Assembly: GCA_021372575.1 (NCBI GenBank)
Contig: JAJFUE010000086.1
Span: forward strand, 1 to 64,000
Direction: 5' to 3'
DNA: 64,000 nt
Source: a bacterium
GTDB lineage: Bacteria > Sumerlaeota > Sumerlaeia > MVZB01
Of this stretch, positions 35,713 to 44,163 are shown one piece after another. The number at the start of each line of letters is the position of its first letter. Within the stretch, counting starts at the first letter, position 1. The notes beneath the pieces were generated by a model. It did not search any database. It saw only the letters and a program-made list of their open reading frames with translations, and had not been told where the DNA came from. Made by a program: the position numbers and the translations under genes.

Positions 35713-37328
35713 ACGGCACGCGCAGAACAGCCCTCGCCCTCATGATCGTGACCGCGCTCTTTTCGATTGCCGTCGTTGCGCAGTTGGTTTTCGCCCATCA
35801 CCGCGAGCTCAAGACCGGCGTCCTCGTCAACGCCGAGATCGCGAAACTCAAGGCGCAGCTCGCGACCCAAACCGATCCCAGCCTGATCACGTCGATTCGC
35901 GGACTCGACCAGCAGCTGCGCAACCAATACTTCGCGGCGCGACGGCAAAATGAGATCGCAGGCTTCATGCTTGCAGCCGCGATCGTCGGATTCGTCCTGA
36001 GCGCGCGCTGGTTTTTCGATCAGGCGCCGAGAACCCCCAAAAGAAACGCGCGCCTCACCGAGGCTGACCAAAACGCCGCCGCACGCCGTGCCGCCGTTGG
36101 CGTCGCACTCTCCGCGATCATGTTGTTTGGCGGCCTCGGTTATCTCGGCATCGGCAAGCTATCGCCATTCAAGCAGAACTGGCCGAACCTGCGCGGCCCC
36201 GGCAACCTCGGCGTCGCGCCCGCCGGCCAGTGGCCGACCGCATGGAATGCCGCATCGAATTCGCATATCGCGTGGAAAACGGCGATCCCCTCGCCCGGCA
36301 AAAGCTCGCCCGTCGTGTGGGGCGACCGTATTTTCCTGACCGGCGGCGACAAGGCCGTCCATCGCGTCATGTGTTTCGATCGCGCCGACGGCGCGCTGCT
36401 GTGGGACAAATCGATCGACGCGCAGCCCGGCGCCGCCGGGATGACCGTCGCCGAGGAGGCCGGCTATGCGCCCTCGACCGGCGCGACCGACGGCAGGAAT
36501 TTCTTCGCGATCTTCGCCGACGGCACGGTCGCGGCCTTCGATTTCGACGGCAACCAATCGTGGCTCAAGCCGCTCGGCATCCCCGACAATCAATACGGCC
36601 ACGCCGCGTCGCTGATCTGTTACGAAGGCACGCTGATCATCCAGCTCGACCAGGGCTCGTCGCCCGACGAAAAGAAATCGCGCCTTATCGGCCTCGATTG
36701 CGCCACCGGCAACGAGCGCTGGTCAACGCCACGCGACCTGCCGGCCTCGTGGTCTTCTCCATCAATCATCAAAACCAAGACCCGCGCCGAACTGATCACG
36801 TGCGCCATGCCGTATGTGGTCTCTTACGACCCGGCCACCGGCAAGGAACTCTGGCGCGCAAAGGGCCTGAGCGGCGATATCGTGCCGTCGCCCGCATTCG
36901 ACGGCGAGCGCGTCATCGTCACCGTGAACCGCACGTTCGGCATTCGCCCCGGAGGCTCGGGCGACGTGACCAAGTCCAATATCGCGTGGCGCAACAGCAT
37001 CGCAGTGACGGACATCTCGAGCCCCGCCGCCAGCGCCAACCGCACCGTCATCGCCCAGACCGGCGGCACGGTCATGCTTCTCAATTCCGCCGACGGCAAG
37101 CAGATCTGGGAGAACACCTACGATTGCCAGATCACGGCCTCGCCGATCATCGCCGGCCAGAATATTTACATTTTCGGCCAGGACGGCATCACGCGCGTGA
37201 TCCGGCTCGCCGACACATTCGAGCAGCTCTCGCAAGGCAACGTCGGCGAGCCAATCCTCATCACCCCCGCCTTCGCCGACAACCAGATCTACATCCGGGG
37301 TGACAAAACACTGTTCTGCATAAAATAA
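35709..37328 (+). CDS. Three-helix membrane protein with C-terminal PQQ-type propeller
   Basis: The 539-residue protein has helices at about 8-29, 83-104 and 124-147. Between the first two is a charged, probably coiled-coil stretch (about 32-78). After KQNWPNLRGPGNLG comes a PQQ-type beta-propeller: PVVWGDRIFLTGG, CFDRADGALLWDKSI, VAAFDFDGNQSWLK, GLDCATGNERWST, SYDPATGKELWRAKG, LLNSADGKQIWEN and NIYIFGQDG. It is a relative of the first gene of the operon but with more membrane segments. No heme or dehydrogenase site is visible. It closes the operon, overlapping the small Fe-S gene by 4 bases; no clear terminator follows. Confidence 0.85.
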   Translation: MNGTRRTALALMIVTALFSIAVVAQLVFAHHRELKTGVLVNAEIAKLKAQLATQTDPSLITSIRGLDQQLRNQYFAARRQNEIAGFMLAAAIVGFVLSARWFFDQAPRTPKRNARLTEADQNAAARRAAVGVALSAIMLFGGLGYLGIGKLSPFKQNWPNLRGPGNLGVAPAGQWPTAWNAASNSHIAWKTAIPSPGKSSPVVWGDRIFLTGGDKAVHRVMCFDRADGALLWDKSIDAQPGAAGMTVAEEAGYAPSTGATDGRNFFAIFADGTVAAFDFDGNQSWLKPLGIPDNQYGHAASLICYEGTLIIQLDQGSSPDEKKSRLIGLDCATGNERWSTPRDLPASWSSPSIIKTKTRAELITCAMPYVVSYDPATGKELWRAKGLSGDIVPSPAFDGERVIVTVNRTFGIRPGGSGDVTKSNIAWRNSIAVTDISSPAASANRTVIAQTGGTVMLLNSADGKQIWENTYDCQITASPIIAGQNIYIFGQDGITRVIRLADTFEQLSQGNVGEPILITPAFADNQIYIRGDKTLFCIK

Positions 37329-37420
37329 ATCGGCACTCCACAGAGCTATCCCTGTCGTGTTCGTGTCATGTTGCCAAAAAAATTCCTAATTCAAGCTGGT
37401 TCCAAGTGATCTCGAAACAA

Positions 37421-37480
37421 CTCAGGCCCGAAGGGCCGGCAGGTTGTAGCCGGGGGTGACCAACGGGAATCCCCGGTGGA
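37421..37480. repeat. GGCCCgaaGGGCC / CCGGGG...CCCCGG two-hairpin element
   Basis: In the 299-base spacer 37329-37627, a hairpin GGCCC-gaa-GGGCC (37425-37437) is followed by CCGGGG (37450-37455) and CCCCGG (37471-37476). The wording 'cccgaagggccggcaggttgtagccggggg' matches, from memory, a widespread intergenic repeat of other bacteria. The rest of the spacer shows no gene. Confidence 0.55.
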
Positions 37481-37627
37481 GCGCAAAAACCATCCGAATC
37501 GTCATCGAAAATGAATCGTTTCCCGCGCCCCCGCCTTTCTCCGCCTCACCGCGGCAAAAGAAATTTTGCATTCTTCTCCACCGGCGTTATCTTGGAATTG
37601 ACACTTGCCTGAACGAAAGGTGTGCCC

Positions 37628-39772
37628 ATGGACGGATCGAACGAACTCCGCGCGTTGAGACATCTTGCCCGGCTCTGGGACGTGCAGCTCGATTACCTGA
37701 ACCTGCTGCACGGCGCGCGTGTGTCGCCCAGGCCCGAGCCGCTCATCGCCGTCCTGCGCGCCCTTGGCGATCCGATCCAGTCCATCGCGGACGCGCCGGA
37801 AGCGCTGCGGCGCCGCCGGCTTCAGATGTGGCGCCGCATGCTTCCGGCAAGCGTCGTCGCGTGGGAAGGCGCCGTTCCCCCCATCCCCGTCCGCGTGCCG
37901 CAAAAGTGCGCGAACCTCCAATGGAAATACGAACTGCTGCGCGAAGACGGCCCCGTGCACAGCCAGGTCGGATCGCTCTCCGAGCTGCCGACCGTTCGCG
38001 CGGGCGGCGTCGATGGCGAGCGGTTCCTCGTCAAGCGCCTCGTGCTGCCGATGGCGCTCCCGCACGGCTACCACCGGCTCCTGTTCGAGCTGCCCGGCTG
38101 CAGCGCCGAGATGATGATTATCTCCGCGCCGAGCCGCGCGTGGCGCGCCGAGGCCAATTCGGGGCAGCGCGACTGGGGCGTGTTCATGCCGCTCTACGCG
38201 CTGCGCACGAACAACGACTGGGGCGTCGGCGACCTCGGCGATTTTCAGGAGCTCGCCGACTGGGTGCACGGCAAGGGCGGAGGCGTGGTCGCATCTCTGC
38301 CGATGCTGGCGGGCTTCATGGGCCCGCAGCCGCACGAGCCCAGCCCGTATTCGCCGGCGAGCCGCCTGTTCTGGAACGAGCTCTACATCGACATCGACGC
38401 AATCCCCGAGCTGGCCAACTGCGCGCCGGCGCGCGAGCGCCTTGCCTCCGAAGGCTTCCAAAACCTGCTCGCCGGCCTGCGCCGCGACGACTTGATCAAC
38501 TACCGCGACGTGTTCGCGCTCAAGCGCGTCATCCTGGACGAACTCGCTCAAACTTTCTTCGCTGATCCCGGCCGGCGTGCCGCCGATTACCTTCGTTTCA
38601 CCGAAAGCCAGCCGCAGGTCGAGGATTACGTCCAGTTCCGCGCCGCGGGCGACCGCCTCGGCCGCAGTTGGCACACGTGGCCCGAGCCCCTTCGCAGCGG
38701 CCACCTGCGCGAGGGCGACTGGCTTGAGCGCGATCACCACTACCATCTCTACGCGCAGTTCATCGCCGACGAGCAGTTCCTCAGCCTCGGCAAGCGCCTC
38801 GCCGAGCACGGCCACGGGCTCTACCTCGACATGCCGCTCGGCGCAAGCAGCGACAGCTACGACGTCTGGCGCGAGCGTGATCTGTTCGCAAGCGGCGTCA
38901 GCGGCGGCGCGCCGCCCGATGGATTCTTCGCCCTCGGCCAGGACTGGGGCTTCCCGCCGCTGCACCCGATCCAGCTTCGCGAACAGGGATTCCGCTACGA
39001 AATCAATGCCATCCGCCAGCTCATGCGCGCCGCGAGCATGGTGCGCATCGACCACGTCATGGGCCTGCACCGCCTGTTCTGGGTGCCACGCGGCTTCAAG
39101 CCCGCCGACGGCGTCTATGTGCGCTACCCGACCGAGGAGCGCTTCGCGATCCTCACGCTCGAGTCCCACCGCACGCAAACGACGATCGTCGGCGAGGACC
39201 TCGGCACCGTGCCGACGATCGTCCGCCGCGAGATGAACCACCACGACCTGAAGCGCATGTACGTCATGCAGTTCATGTTCAAGCCCGACCCGCACAAGGC
39301 GATCGAGCCGCCGCTGGCCGGGATGGTCGCGCACCTCAACACGCACGACACGCCGACGTTCCGCGCGTTCTGGGACGGCCTCGACCTCGGCATCCGCCGC
39401 GAGCTGAACCTGCTCGACGACCGCCGCCTCGAGGAGGAACGCATGGCGCGCCGCCGCGTGCGCTGGGCGCTCGTCAACTGGCTCCTCGATAGCGGCCTCA
39501 TCAAGCTCAGCGAGGAAAACGACCCGGTCAAGATCATGGAAGCGTGCTACAAATACATGGCATCGAGCCCGGCCGGCGTGGTGCTGATCAACATGGAGGA
39601 CCTGTGGCTCGAGCCGCGCCCGCAGAACGTCCCCGGCACCGGCCACGAGCGCCCCAACTGGCGCCGCCGCGCCGTGCGCACGCTGGAAGACTTCACGGCC
39701 GACCCCGCGATCAACGCGCTATTGGACGAAATCAACCGCCGCCGCCGTGGAGAGCCTTCCGCCGCGAACTGA
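37628..39772 (+). CDS. malQ: 4-alpha-glucanotransferase (GH77)
   Basis: The 714-residue enzyme transfers alpha-1,4-glucan segments in maltodextrin and glycogen metabolism. GH77 landmarks are present: FMPLYALRTNNDWGVGDLGDF and SPYSPASRLFWNELYID in the N-terminal half, then MVRIDHVMGLHRLFWVP with the nucleophile aspartate, VGEDLGTVP with the acid/base glutamate, and LNTHDTPTFRAFW with the third aspartate. An N-terminal extension of about 150 residues fits the longer bacterial MalQ type. ATG 37628 follows AAAGGTG; a GTG two codons upstream is possible. No other glycogen gene is adjacent. A strong terminator lies 23 bases after the stop. Confidence 0.95.
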   Translation: MDGSNELRALRHLARLWDVQLDYLNLLHGARVSPRPEPLIAVLRALGDPIQSIADAPEALRRRRLQMWRRMLPASVVAWEGAVPPIPVRVPQKCANLQWKYELLREDGPVHSQVGSLSELPTVRAGGVDGERFLVKRLVLPMALPHGYHRLLFELPGCSAEMMIISAPSRAWRAEANSGQRDWGVFMPLYALRTNNDWGVGDLGDFQELADWVHGKGGGVVASLPMLAGFMGPQPHEPSPYSPASRLFWNELYIDIDAIPELANCAPARERLASEGFQNLLAGLRRDDLINYRDVFALKRVILDELAQTFFADPGRRAADYLRFTESQPQVEDYVQFRAAGDRLGRSWHTWPEPLRSGHLREGDWLERDHHYHLYAQFIADEQFLSLGKRLAEHGHGLYLDMPLGASSDSYDVWRERDLFASGVSGGAPPDGFFALGQDWGFPPLHPIQLREQGFRYEINAIRQLMRAASMVRIDHVMGLHRLFWVPRGFKPADGVYVRYPTEERFAILTLESHRTQTTIVGEDLGTVPTIVRREMNHHDLKRMYVMQFMFKPDPHKAIEPPLAGMVAHLNTHDTPTFRAFWDGLDLGIRRELNLLDDRRLEEERMARRRVRWALVNWLLDSGLIKLSEENDPVKIMEACYKYMASSPAGVVLINMEDLWLEPRPQNVPGTGHERPNWRRRAVRTLEDFTADPAINALLDEINRRRRGEPSAAN

Positions 39773-39795
39773 TTCCCATCATTCATTCAATAAAA

Positions 39796-39830
39796 CTCCG
39801 GCCGGCGTTTTTCGCGCCGGCCGGAGCCTT
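39796..39830. terminator. Bidirectional terminator between malQ and flaG
   Basis: A perfect 12-bp stem CTCCGGCCGGCG/CGCCGGCCGGAG with a 7-base T-rich loop lies between two convergent genes. It is followed by CCTTCTT on the plus strand and by TTTTA on the minus strand. Confidence 0.75.
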
Positions 39831-39832
39831 CT

Positions 39833-40246
39833 TCAACCTTGAGCTTCAAACAGCAGGCCGCGCAACTGGGTCATGGTCTTGGCGAACCTCATGACGCTAT
39901 CGGGCGGGATCTGCCGGATGACCTCACCGGATTGGGTATTGACGACTTGAACAACAATCCGTCCGGTCAGTTCTGCGACAATGAATTCCAGATGCGTATC
40001 GGACAAACGCATGTAGTCATTGACTTTCAGAATCGTTTGCCGAATGTCTTCGAGGCGACGGTTATGCTCCTGCTTTTCAATCGCATCCTTCGATTCGGTC
40101 CGTTGGCCCGCAGGGGAGAGCTGGCTGGGCAAAAGGGCCTGCGTCTTGTAAAGACTATCCGACAACCGTTGCGATCCGGACGGAGATGCGGTCTCGGCGG
40201 TGGCGACGCCCCCGCCTGGACCCGTGAACAACAGTTGCAGGTCCAC
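39833..40246 (-). CDS. flaG: FlaG-family flagellar protein
   Basis: The 137-residue protein has a disordered S/Q-rich first half and the FlaG C-terminal domain: LRLSDTHLEFIVAELTGRIVVQVVNTQSGEVIRQIPPDSVMRFAK, read approximately as VxVxDxxTGEVIRQIP in the family (quoted here in two overlapping parts because of its length). FlaG influences flagellar filament length. The start is GTG 40246, with AGGAG 8 bases upstream. It follows flagellin in the same direction, 111 bases downstream, beyond a GC-rich hairpin, and is probably expressed from the same sigma-28 promoter at a lower level. Confidence 0.88.
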   Translation of the reverse strand: MDLQLLFTGPGGGVATAETASPSGSQRLSDSLYKTQALLPSQLSPAGQRTESKDAIEKQEHNRRLEDIRQTILKVNDYMRLSDTHLEFIVAELTGRIVVQVVNTQSGEVIRQIPPDSVMRFAKTMTQLRGLLFEAQG

Positions 40247-40312
40247 GTCTCATCTCCTGATCGTATGGTTTCCGAAAGTCAGATCTCCTTAAGCTCCGTG
40301 TCGTGCGAGGAC

Positions 40313-40336
40313 GGGGCCGGCGCCTGGACCGGCCCC
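40313..40336 (-). promoter_or_regulatory. Hairpin between flagellin and flaG
   Basis: A perfect 8-bp stem GGGGCCGG/CCGGCCCC with an 8-base loop lies 22 bases after the flagellin stop. Without a T-run it is more likely a 3'-end stabiliser or partial attenuator that keeps flagellin in excess over FlaG. Confidence 0.5.
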
Positions 40337-40357
40337 GCGACTCATCATCTCCGCAGA

Positions 40358-41770
40358 TTAGGACAACAGCTTGAGCGCGATCTGCGGGGTCTGGTTGGCC
40401 TGCGCCAACACCGACACGGCGGCCTGCTGCAAGATCTGGCTGCGGCTCAGTTCCGCCGTTTCCGCGGCGAAATCCGCATCGACGATGCGGCTGTTGGCGG
40501 CCGTCACGTTCTCGACCGCCGCGTTCAGCGTGCTGACCACCGAGTTGAGGCGGCTGGTCTGCGCACCGATCGTCGCACGCTGCGCGTTCAGCGACTCGAT
40601 CGCGAAATCGACGATCATCATCGCCTTGTTCGCATCGTCCTTCGTCGCCACGCTCAGCTGGCTGACGTCGGCCGTGGTGTCTTCCGTCGAGGTGACGGTG
40701 GTGGAGCCAAGGCCCATGAAATCGGTCGCGTTCTGCGTGACCTTGAACGACTCGCCGCCCGTGATCGTCAGCTTGCCCTGGTGCGTGCCGGCGGCAAGAC
40801 CGGTGATCGTGGCGCCCGTGCCGTTGGCCGCGACCACGATGTTGCGGCCGTCTTCGGCGGTCAGGACGAGCTTGTTGCTGCTATCGACGGTGGCGGTGAC
40901 GCCATCGACGTGCGAGGTGATGTATTCGGCGACCGACGTGTCGCTGATGCTGGCGTTGGAAACGCCCTGGATGGTCACGCCGTTGATCACGACGTTGTTG
41001 GTGCCGTCAAGGGCGCCGACCGTCTGCGCGGCGTTGGAGTAGGTCGTGGTGGCGTCGGTGATGAGGCCGAGGCCAAGGCCATCGACCGCCGTCTTGTAGG
41101 CAAGCGCCGAGGTCGCGGCGCCGGCCGTGGAGACGCCGTCGGCAACCGGGATGCCCAGGTTGTGCGCGGTGCCATCGACCGTGATCGTCACGTCGCTCGC
41201 CGCGGCCATGGCCGTTGTGCTGGCCGAGGCCGTGCCGGCGATCTCGTAGAGCTTGCCGACGTCACTGGCGCGGCTGCTGTCGAGACCGATCGAGAATTTC
41301 TGGTCCGAACCGCTGTAGGCGCCGACCTGCAGGTCCTTCGCGGAGAACGAGCCGTCGAGCAGGCTCAGGCCGTTGAACGACGTCGTCTTGGCGATGCGTT
41401 CGAACTCGGCCTTCAGCTGCGTGACTTCGTTGTTGAGGCTGGTGCGGTTGGCCGTCGAGTTGGTGTCGTTGGCGGCCTGAACGGCAAGCTCACGGATGCG
41501 CTGCAGAACCGTGGTCTGCTCGTTGAGGGCCGCTTCGGCGACGCCCATCAGCGACAGGCCGTCGTTGGCGTTGCGCACGGCCTGGTTCATGCCGCGGATC
41601 TGGCTCTTGAAGCCTTCCGAAATCGCCAAGCCGGCCGCGTCGTCCTTGGCCGAGTTGATGCGCGAACCCGAGGACAGCCGGGCCAGCGTCTTGGCCATGC
41701 TCGAGCTGTTGATCGCCAAGTTGCGCTGCGCATTCAGACTGGAAATGTTGCTGTTGACGGTGATTGACAT
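40358..41770 (-). CDS. fliC: Flagellin
   Basis: The 470-residue filament protein has the conserved N-terminal D0/D1 region (ITVNSNISSLNAQRNL, LSSGSRINSAKDDAAGLAI) and the C-terminal region (IESLNAQRATIGAQTSRL, SQILQQAAVSVLAQANQTPQIALKLLS), with a variable, T/A/G-rich middle of about 210 residues (about 165-375). ATG 41770 has GGAGGA at 7 bases; an in-frame start 11 codons upstream is unsupported. A sigma-28 promoter lies about 340 bases upstream, leaving a long structured leader. Only one flagellin copy is in this window, and no other filament or motor genes are near except flaG. Confidence 0.97.
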   Translation of the reverse strand: MSITVNSNISSLNAQRNLAINSSSMAKTLARLSSGSRINSAKDDAAGLAISEGFKSQIRGMNQAVRNANDGLSLMGVAEAALNEQTTVLQRIRELAVQAANDTNSTANRTSLNNEVTQLKAEFERIAKTTSFNGLSLLDGSFSAKDLQVGAYSGSDQKFSIGLDSSRASDVGKLYEIAGTASASTTAMAAASDVTITVDGTAHNLGIPVADGVSTAGAATSALAYKTAVDGLGLGLITDATTTYSNAAQTVGALDGTNNVVINGVTIQGVSNASISDTSVAEYITSHVDGVTATVDSSNKLVLTAEDGRNIVVAANGTGATITGLAAGTHQGKLTITGGESFKVTQNATDFMGLGSTTVTSTEDTTADVSQLSVATKDDANKAMMIVDFAIESLNAQRATIGAQTSRLNSVVSTLNAAVENVTAANSRIVDADFAAETAELSRSQILQQAAVSVLAQANQTPQIALKLLS

Positions 41771-42103
41771 TGAACTTTCCTCCGTGAAAGTCCATTCCGT
41801 CACCGATCCGGCCGAGATTCATCCGTGGGTGCCGGACCGAATGTTGAAATGTAGAAGAGACAGTGGTCCCGAGCCTGTCATGTAAGCAACAGGGTCGGCC
41901 GCCATGCCTTTTGTGCGGTCATCCTGACCTCCCGCGGGCGGGCGAAGGGCGCGGGCTGAATCGGCTGCGGAGTCCCAGCCCGTTCGTGGCGGGCTCATTC
42001 CCCGATCGATTCGATCATCATGTAAATGGTGATAAAAAAGGCGTGTCCGTCCTGGAGGGCCGTGTGACCTTTGTTGGTCCCATCCATGGGATCGCGTCAC
42101 ACA
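41771..42103 (-). promoter_or_regulatory. Long structured 5' leader of the flagellin mRNA
   Basis: From the predicted start near 42103 the RNA opens directly with a nested hairpin: GTGTGAC/GTCACAC arms (42102-42096 and 42068-42062) around TCCCAT/ATGGGA (42091-42086 and 42083-42078). A second hairpin, CGGGCTG/CAGCCCG, lies at 41952-41982. I see no gene in this 333-base stretch. Confidence 0.6.
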
Positions 42104-42109
42104 TCTTCT

Positions 42110-42136
42110 TTATCGGCCACCCAATGTGGAGCTTTA
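42110..42136 (-). promoter_or_regulatory. Sigma-28 (FliA-type) promoter of flagellin
   Basis: On the minus strand TAAAGCTC, 11 bases, then GCCGATAA gives a perfect -10 match and a 5-of-8 -35 match, with exact spacing, to the enterobacterial consensus TAAAGTTT-N11-GCCGATAA. It points at the flagellin gene. Confidence 0.85.
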
Positions 42137-42137
42137 G

Positions 42138-42177
42138 AAAAAAATGCACCCGGATGTTGACGGATAGCCGGGTGCAT
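42138..42177 (-). terminator. Rho-independent terminator of the aldo/keto reductase gene
   Basis: A 10-bp stem ATGCACCCGG/CCGGGTGCAT with a 14-base loop is followed on the minus strand by seven T residues. It ends 2 bases before the sigma-28 promoter, so it insulates flagellin from upstream transcription. Confidence 0.88.
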
Positions 42178-42265
42178 ACGTCGCCATAATCGCGCTATAT
42201 TCATTGCCGCTCAAAGGGTTTCGGGGCCATTCTAGATTGGCGCTGAGATAACGCCAATTCTGAAA

Positions 42266-42283
42266 CGATCCACGATCCACGAA
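42266..42283. repeat. CGATCCACGATCCACGAA repeat (family F)
   Basis: Two units of ACGATCC abut the stop codon of the aldo/keto reductase on its 3' side, as at 33704-33732 for another gene. Confidence 0.65.
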
Positions 42284-42284
42284 C

Positions 42285-43196
42285 TCACGTTTGGCCGATC
42301 CAGTCGGCGGTGGCGTGCTCGCGCCAGGCGGCGCGGATCCCTTCTTGAACCTGTGCCGGAAGCGGGCCGCGCTCGATCGCGTCAATGTTTTCGCGGATGT
42401 GCTCGAGCTTCGTGCCGCCCACCAGGGCGCAGCTCACGCCCTGCTGATACGCCGCGAAGCGAACGGCCATCTCGGCCCAGTCTCCGCCGAACCCGAGCGA
42501 ATCGGGCGTGAATCCCATCGCGCGCAGCCGCTTGACGTAGGGCTGCACGTAAGTTTCGTAAAACGAGGGGTGCTCCGCTGCGTCGCGCCACGGGGCATTG
42601 GCCAGCGAGCGCTTGGCGATCACCGCCTTGCCGTTTTCGGCGGCCGTGGGCAGCGTCCGGTCGATCGGCCCCTGGTCGCAGATGTTCAGCGACATCTCCA
42701 CGCAATCGAGGCCCTTCATCCCCGCGGCCTCGAGCGCGGCCTCGTTATCGCCGCTGTAACCGATCGCCTTCGTGAGCCCGTCGGCCCGGCACTGCAACAG
42801 CGCCTCGACCAGTTCGCCTTCCTTGAGCTTCGCGAGCGGGCACGAATGCAGCAGGATCACATCGACATGGTCGGTCGCGAGCCGCCGCAGCGAGCGCTCG
42901 AGGCTCTTGCGCACGAGCGAACCGGTCCATTCGGGCGGGTCGTCCGGGTCGATGTGCTGGCCGCACTTGGTCACGAGGATGAACTCGCCGCGCCGGTTCG
43001 AGATCGCGCGGCCGATTTTTTCCTCCGAGTCCATGTAACTGGCCGCCGTATCGATCAGGTTGATCCCGAGGTCGAGCGCCCCCGCCAGCAACCGGTCGCA
43101 CTCGTGCTGGCCCAGGCCGAGGTAGCCGATCTGCGCCGTGCCGAGCCCGATCGGCGTCACGCCCAGGCCCGTGTTCCCAAAAGTTCGCGTTTTCAT
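42285..43196 (-). CDS. Aldo/keto reductase
   Basis: The 303-residue protein is a TIM-barrel NADPH-dependent oxidoreductase. The catalytic tetrad is visible: D49 and Y54 in LIDTAASY, K near 77 in LVTKCG and H near 117 in ILLHSC. A C-terminal cofactor region has CALVGGTKLEHIRENI. It belongs to the general bacterial group related to YghZ/L-fucose dehydrogenases; the substrate cannot be assigned. It is transcribed alone, with its own terminator, and diverges from thiD. Confidence 0.9.
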   Translation of the reverse strand: MKTRTFGNTGLGVTPIGLGTAQIGYLGLGQHECDRLLAGALDLGINLIDTAASYMDSEEKIGRAISNRRGEFILVTKCGQHIDPDDPPEWTGSLVRKSLERSLRRLATDHVDVILLHSCPLAKLKEGELVEALLQCRADGLTKAIGYSGDNEAALEAAGMKGLDCVEMSLNICDQGPIDRTLPTAAENGKAVIAKRSLANAPWRDAAEHPSFYETYVQPYVKRLRAMGFTPDSLGFGGDWAEMAVRFAAYQQGVSCALVGGTKLEHIRENIDAIERGPLPAQVQEGIRAAWREHATADWIGQT

Positions 43197-43316
43197 GTTC
43201 CGGTCCTTATGATTGGGTACATCGATTGTGCCAGAACCGGCCCGGCGGATGCAAATTCGCGCCCGGAAGTTTCGTGTGTTATGATCTAAACAGATTCGGG
43301 CGAGTGTTTGGTTGTT

Positions 43317-43372
43317 CGATTACGAGCACGAGCACAACAGACTCAGGACTCAGCACTCAGGACTCAGGACTT
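43317..43372. repeat. Family A patch plus CAGGACTCAG tandem repeat (family G)
   Basis: CGATTACGAGCACGAGCAC (43317-43336) is followed by four degenerate units of GACTCAG/CACTCAG (43338-43372), ending 6 bases before the thiD start and leaving no recognisable ribosome site. Confidence 0.65.
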
Positions 43373-43378
43373 TTTACA

Positions 43379-44158
43379 ATGCTTCCAGTCGCTCTCACCA
43401 TTGCCGGTTCGGACCCTTCGGGCGGCGCGGGCCTGCAGGCCGACCTCAAGACGTTTCATCAACTCGGCGTGTACGGCATGAGCGTCGTCACGCTCTTGAC
43501 CGTGCAGAACACGCAGCGCGTCGATGAGGTCGATGTGCTGATGCCGGAGTTCGTGCAGGCCGAACTCGACGCGGTGCTGGAGGACATCCCGCCGCAGGCC
43601 GCCAAGACCGGCGCGCTCGGCGACGCCTCTGTGATCGAGGCCGTGGCGCAACGCGCCGGGAAATTCGGCTTCCCGCTCGTCGTCGATCCCGTCATGATCA
43701 GCAAGCACGGCGCCGAGCTGTTGCCGGCCGAAGCCGTTGCCGTCTTGCGCGAAAGACTTTTGCCGCGGGCGTTCCTCGTGACGCCGAACATGCGCGAGGC
43801 CGGGTTGCTGGCGGGATTCGCCGTCGAGAACGTCGCCGCCATGGAACGCGCCGCCGACGCGATCGGGCGGCTGGGTCCGGCCAACGTCCTGGTCAAGGGC
43901 GGCGCCCTGCTGGGCGAGGCGATCGACGTGCTGTGGACCGGCGGCCGCGTGCGGCGCGTCACGTCCGAACACATCCCCACGCGCCAAACGCACGGCAGCG
44001 GCTGCGTCTATTCGGCGGCGATCACGGCATACCTCGCGAGCGGGATGGAACTGGTCGCGGCGGTCGAACAGGCCAAGGCGTTCATCAGCGAGGCGATCCG
44101 CACCGCGCCGGGACTGGGTAAAGGCCTGGGCCCGCTGAATCTGCACGCAAAGGCGTGA
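43379..44158 (+). CDS. thiD: Hydroxymethylpyrimidine/phosphomethylpyrimidine kinase
   Basis: The 259-residue kinase phosphorylates HMP and HMP-phosphate in thiamine pyrophosphate synthesis. Landmarks are ALTIAGSDPSGGAGLQADLKTF at the start (substrate site), GMSVVTLLTVQNT, PLVVDPVMISKHGAELL, and the ribokinase-family anion-hole motif RQTHGSGCVYSAAITAYLA with the catalytic aspartate position occupied by GSGC. In most ThiD the motif is HGTGCTxS; here the residues are H-G-S-G-C-V-Y-S. ATG 43379 is chosen by homology; it directly follows repeat DNA. No thi gene neighbours or TPP riboswitch are visible. Confidence 0.93.
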   Translation: MLPVALTIAGSDPSGGAGLQADLKTFHQLGVYGMSVVTLLTVQNTQRVDEVDVLMPEFVQAELDAVLEDIPPQAAKTGALGDASVIEAVAQRAGKFGFPLVVDPVMISKHGAELLPAEAVAVLRERLLPRAFLVTPNMREAGLLAGFAVENVAAMERAADAIGRLGPANVLVKGGALLGEAIDVLWTGGRVRRVTSEHIPTRQTHGSGCVYSAAITAYLASGMELVAAVEQAKAFISEAIRTAPGLGKGLGPLNLHAKA

Positions 44159-44163
44159 TACAA

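Noticed and set aside
37502-39646. Minus-strand open frame of 714 codons
   Set aside because: Antisense shadow of malQ.
39839-41767. Plus-strand open frame of 642 codons
   Set aside because: Antisense shadow of flaG and flagellin.
41900-41990. tRNA-like folding in the GC-rich leader
   Set aside because: No acceptor stem, T-loop motif or anticodon arm can be drawn.
41819-42100. Small minus-strand gene in the flagellin leader
   Set aside because: The frame is H/R/P/G-rich, overlaps RNA hairpins and has no ribosome site.
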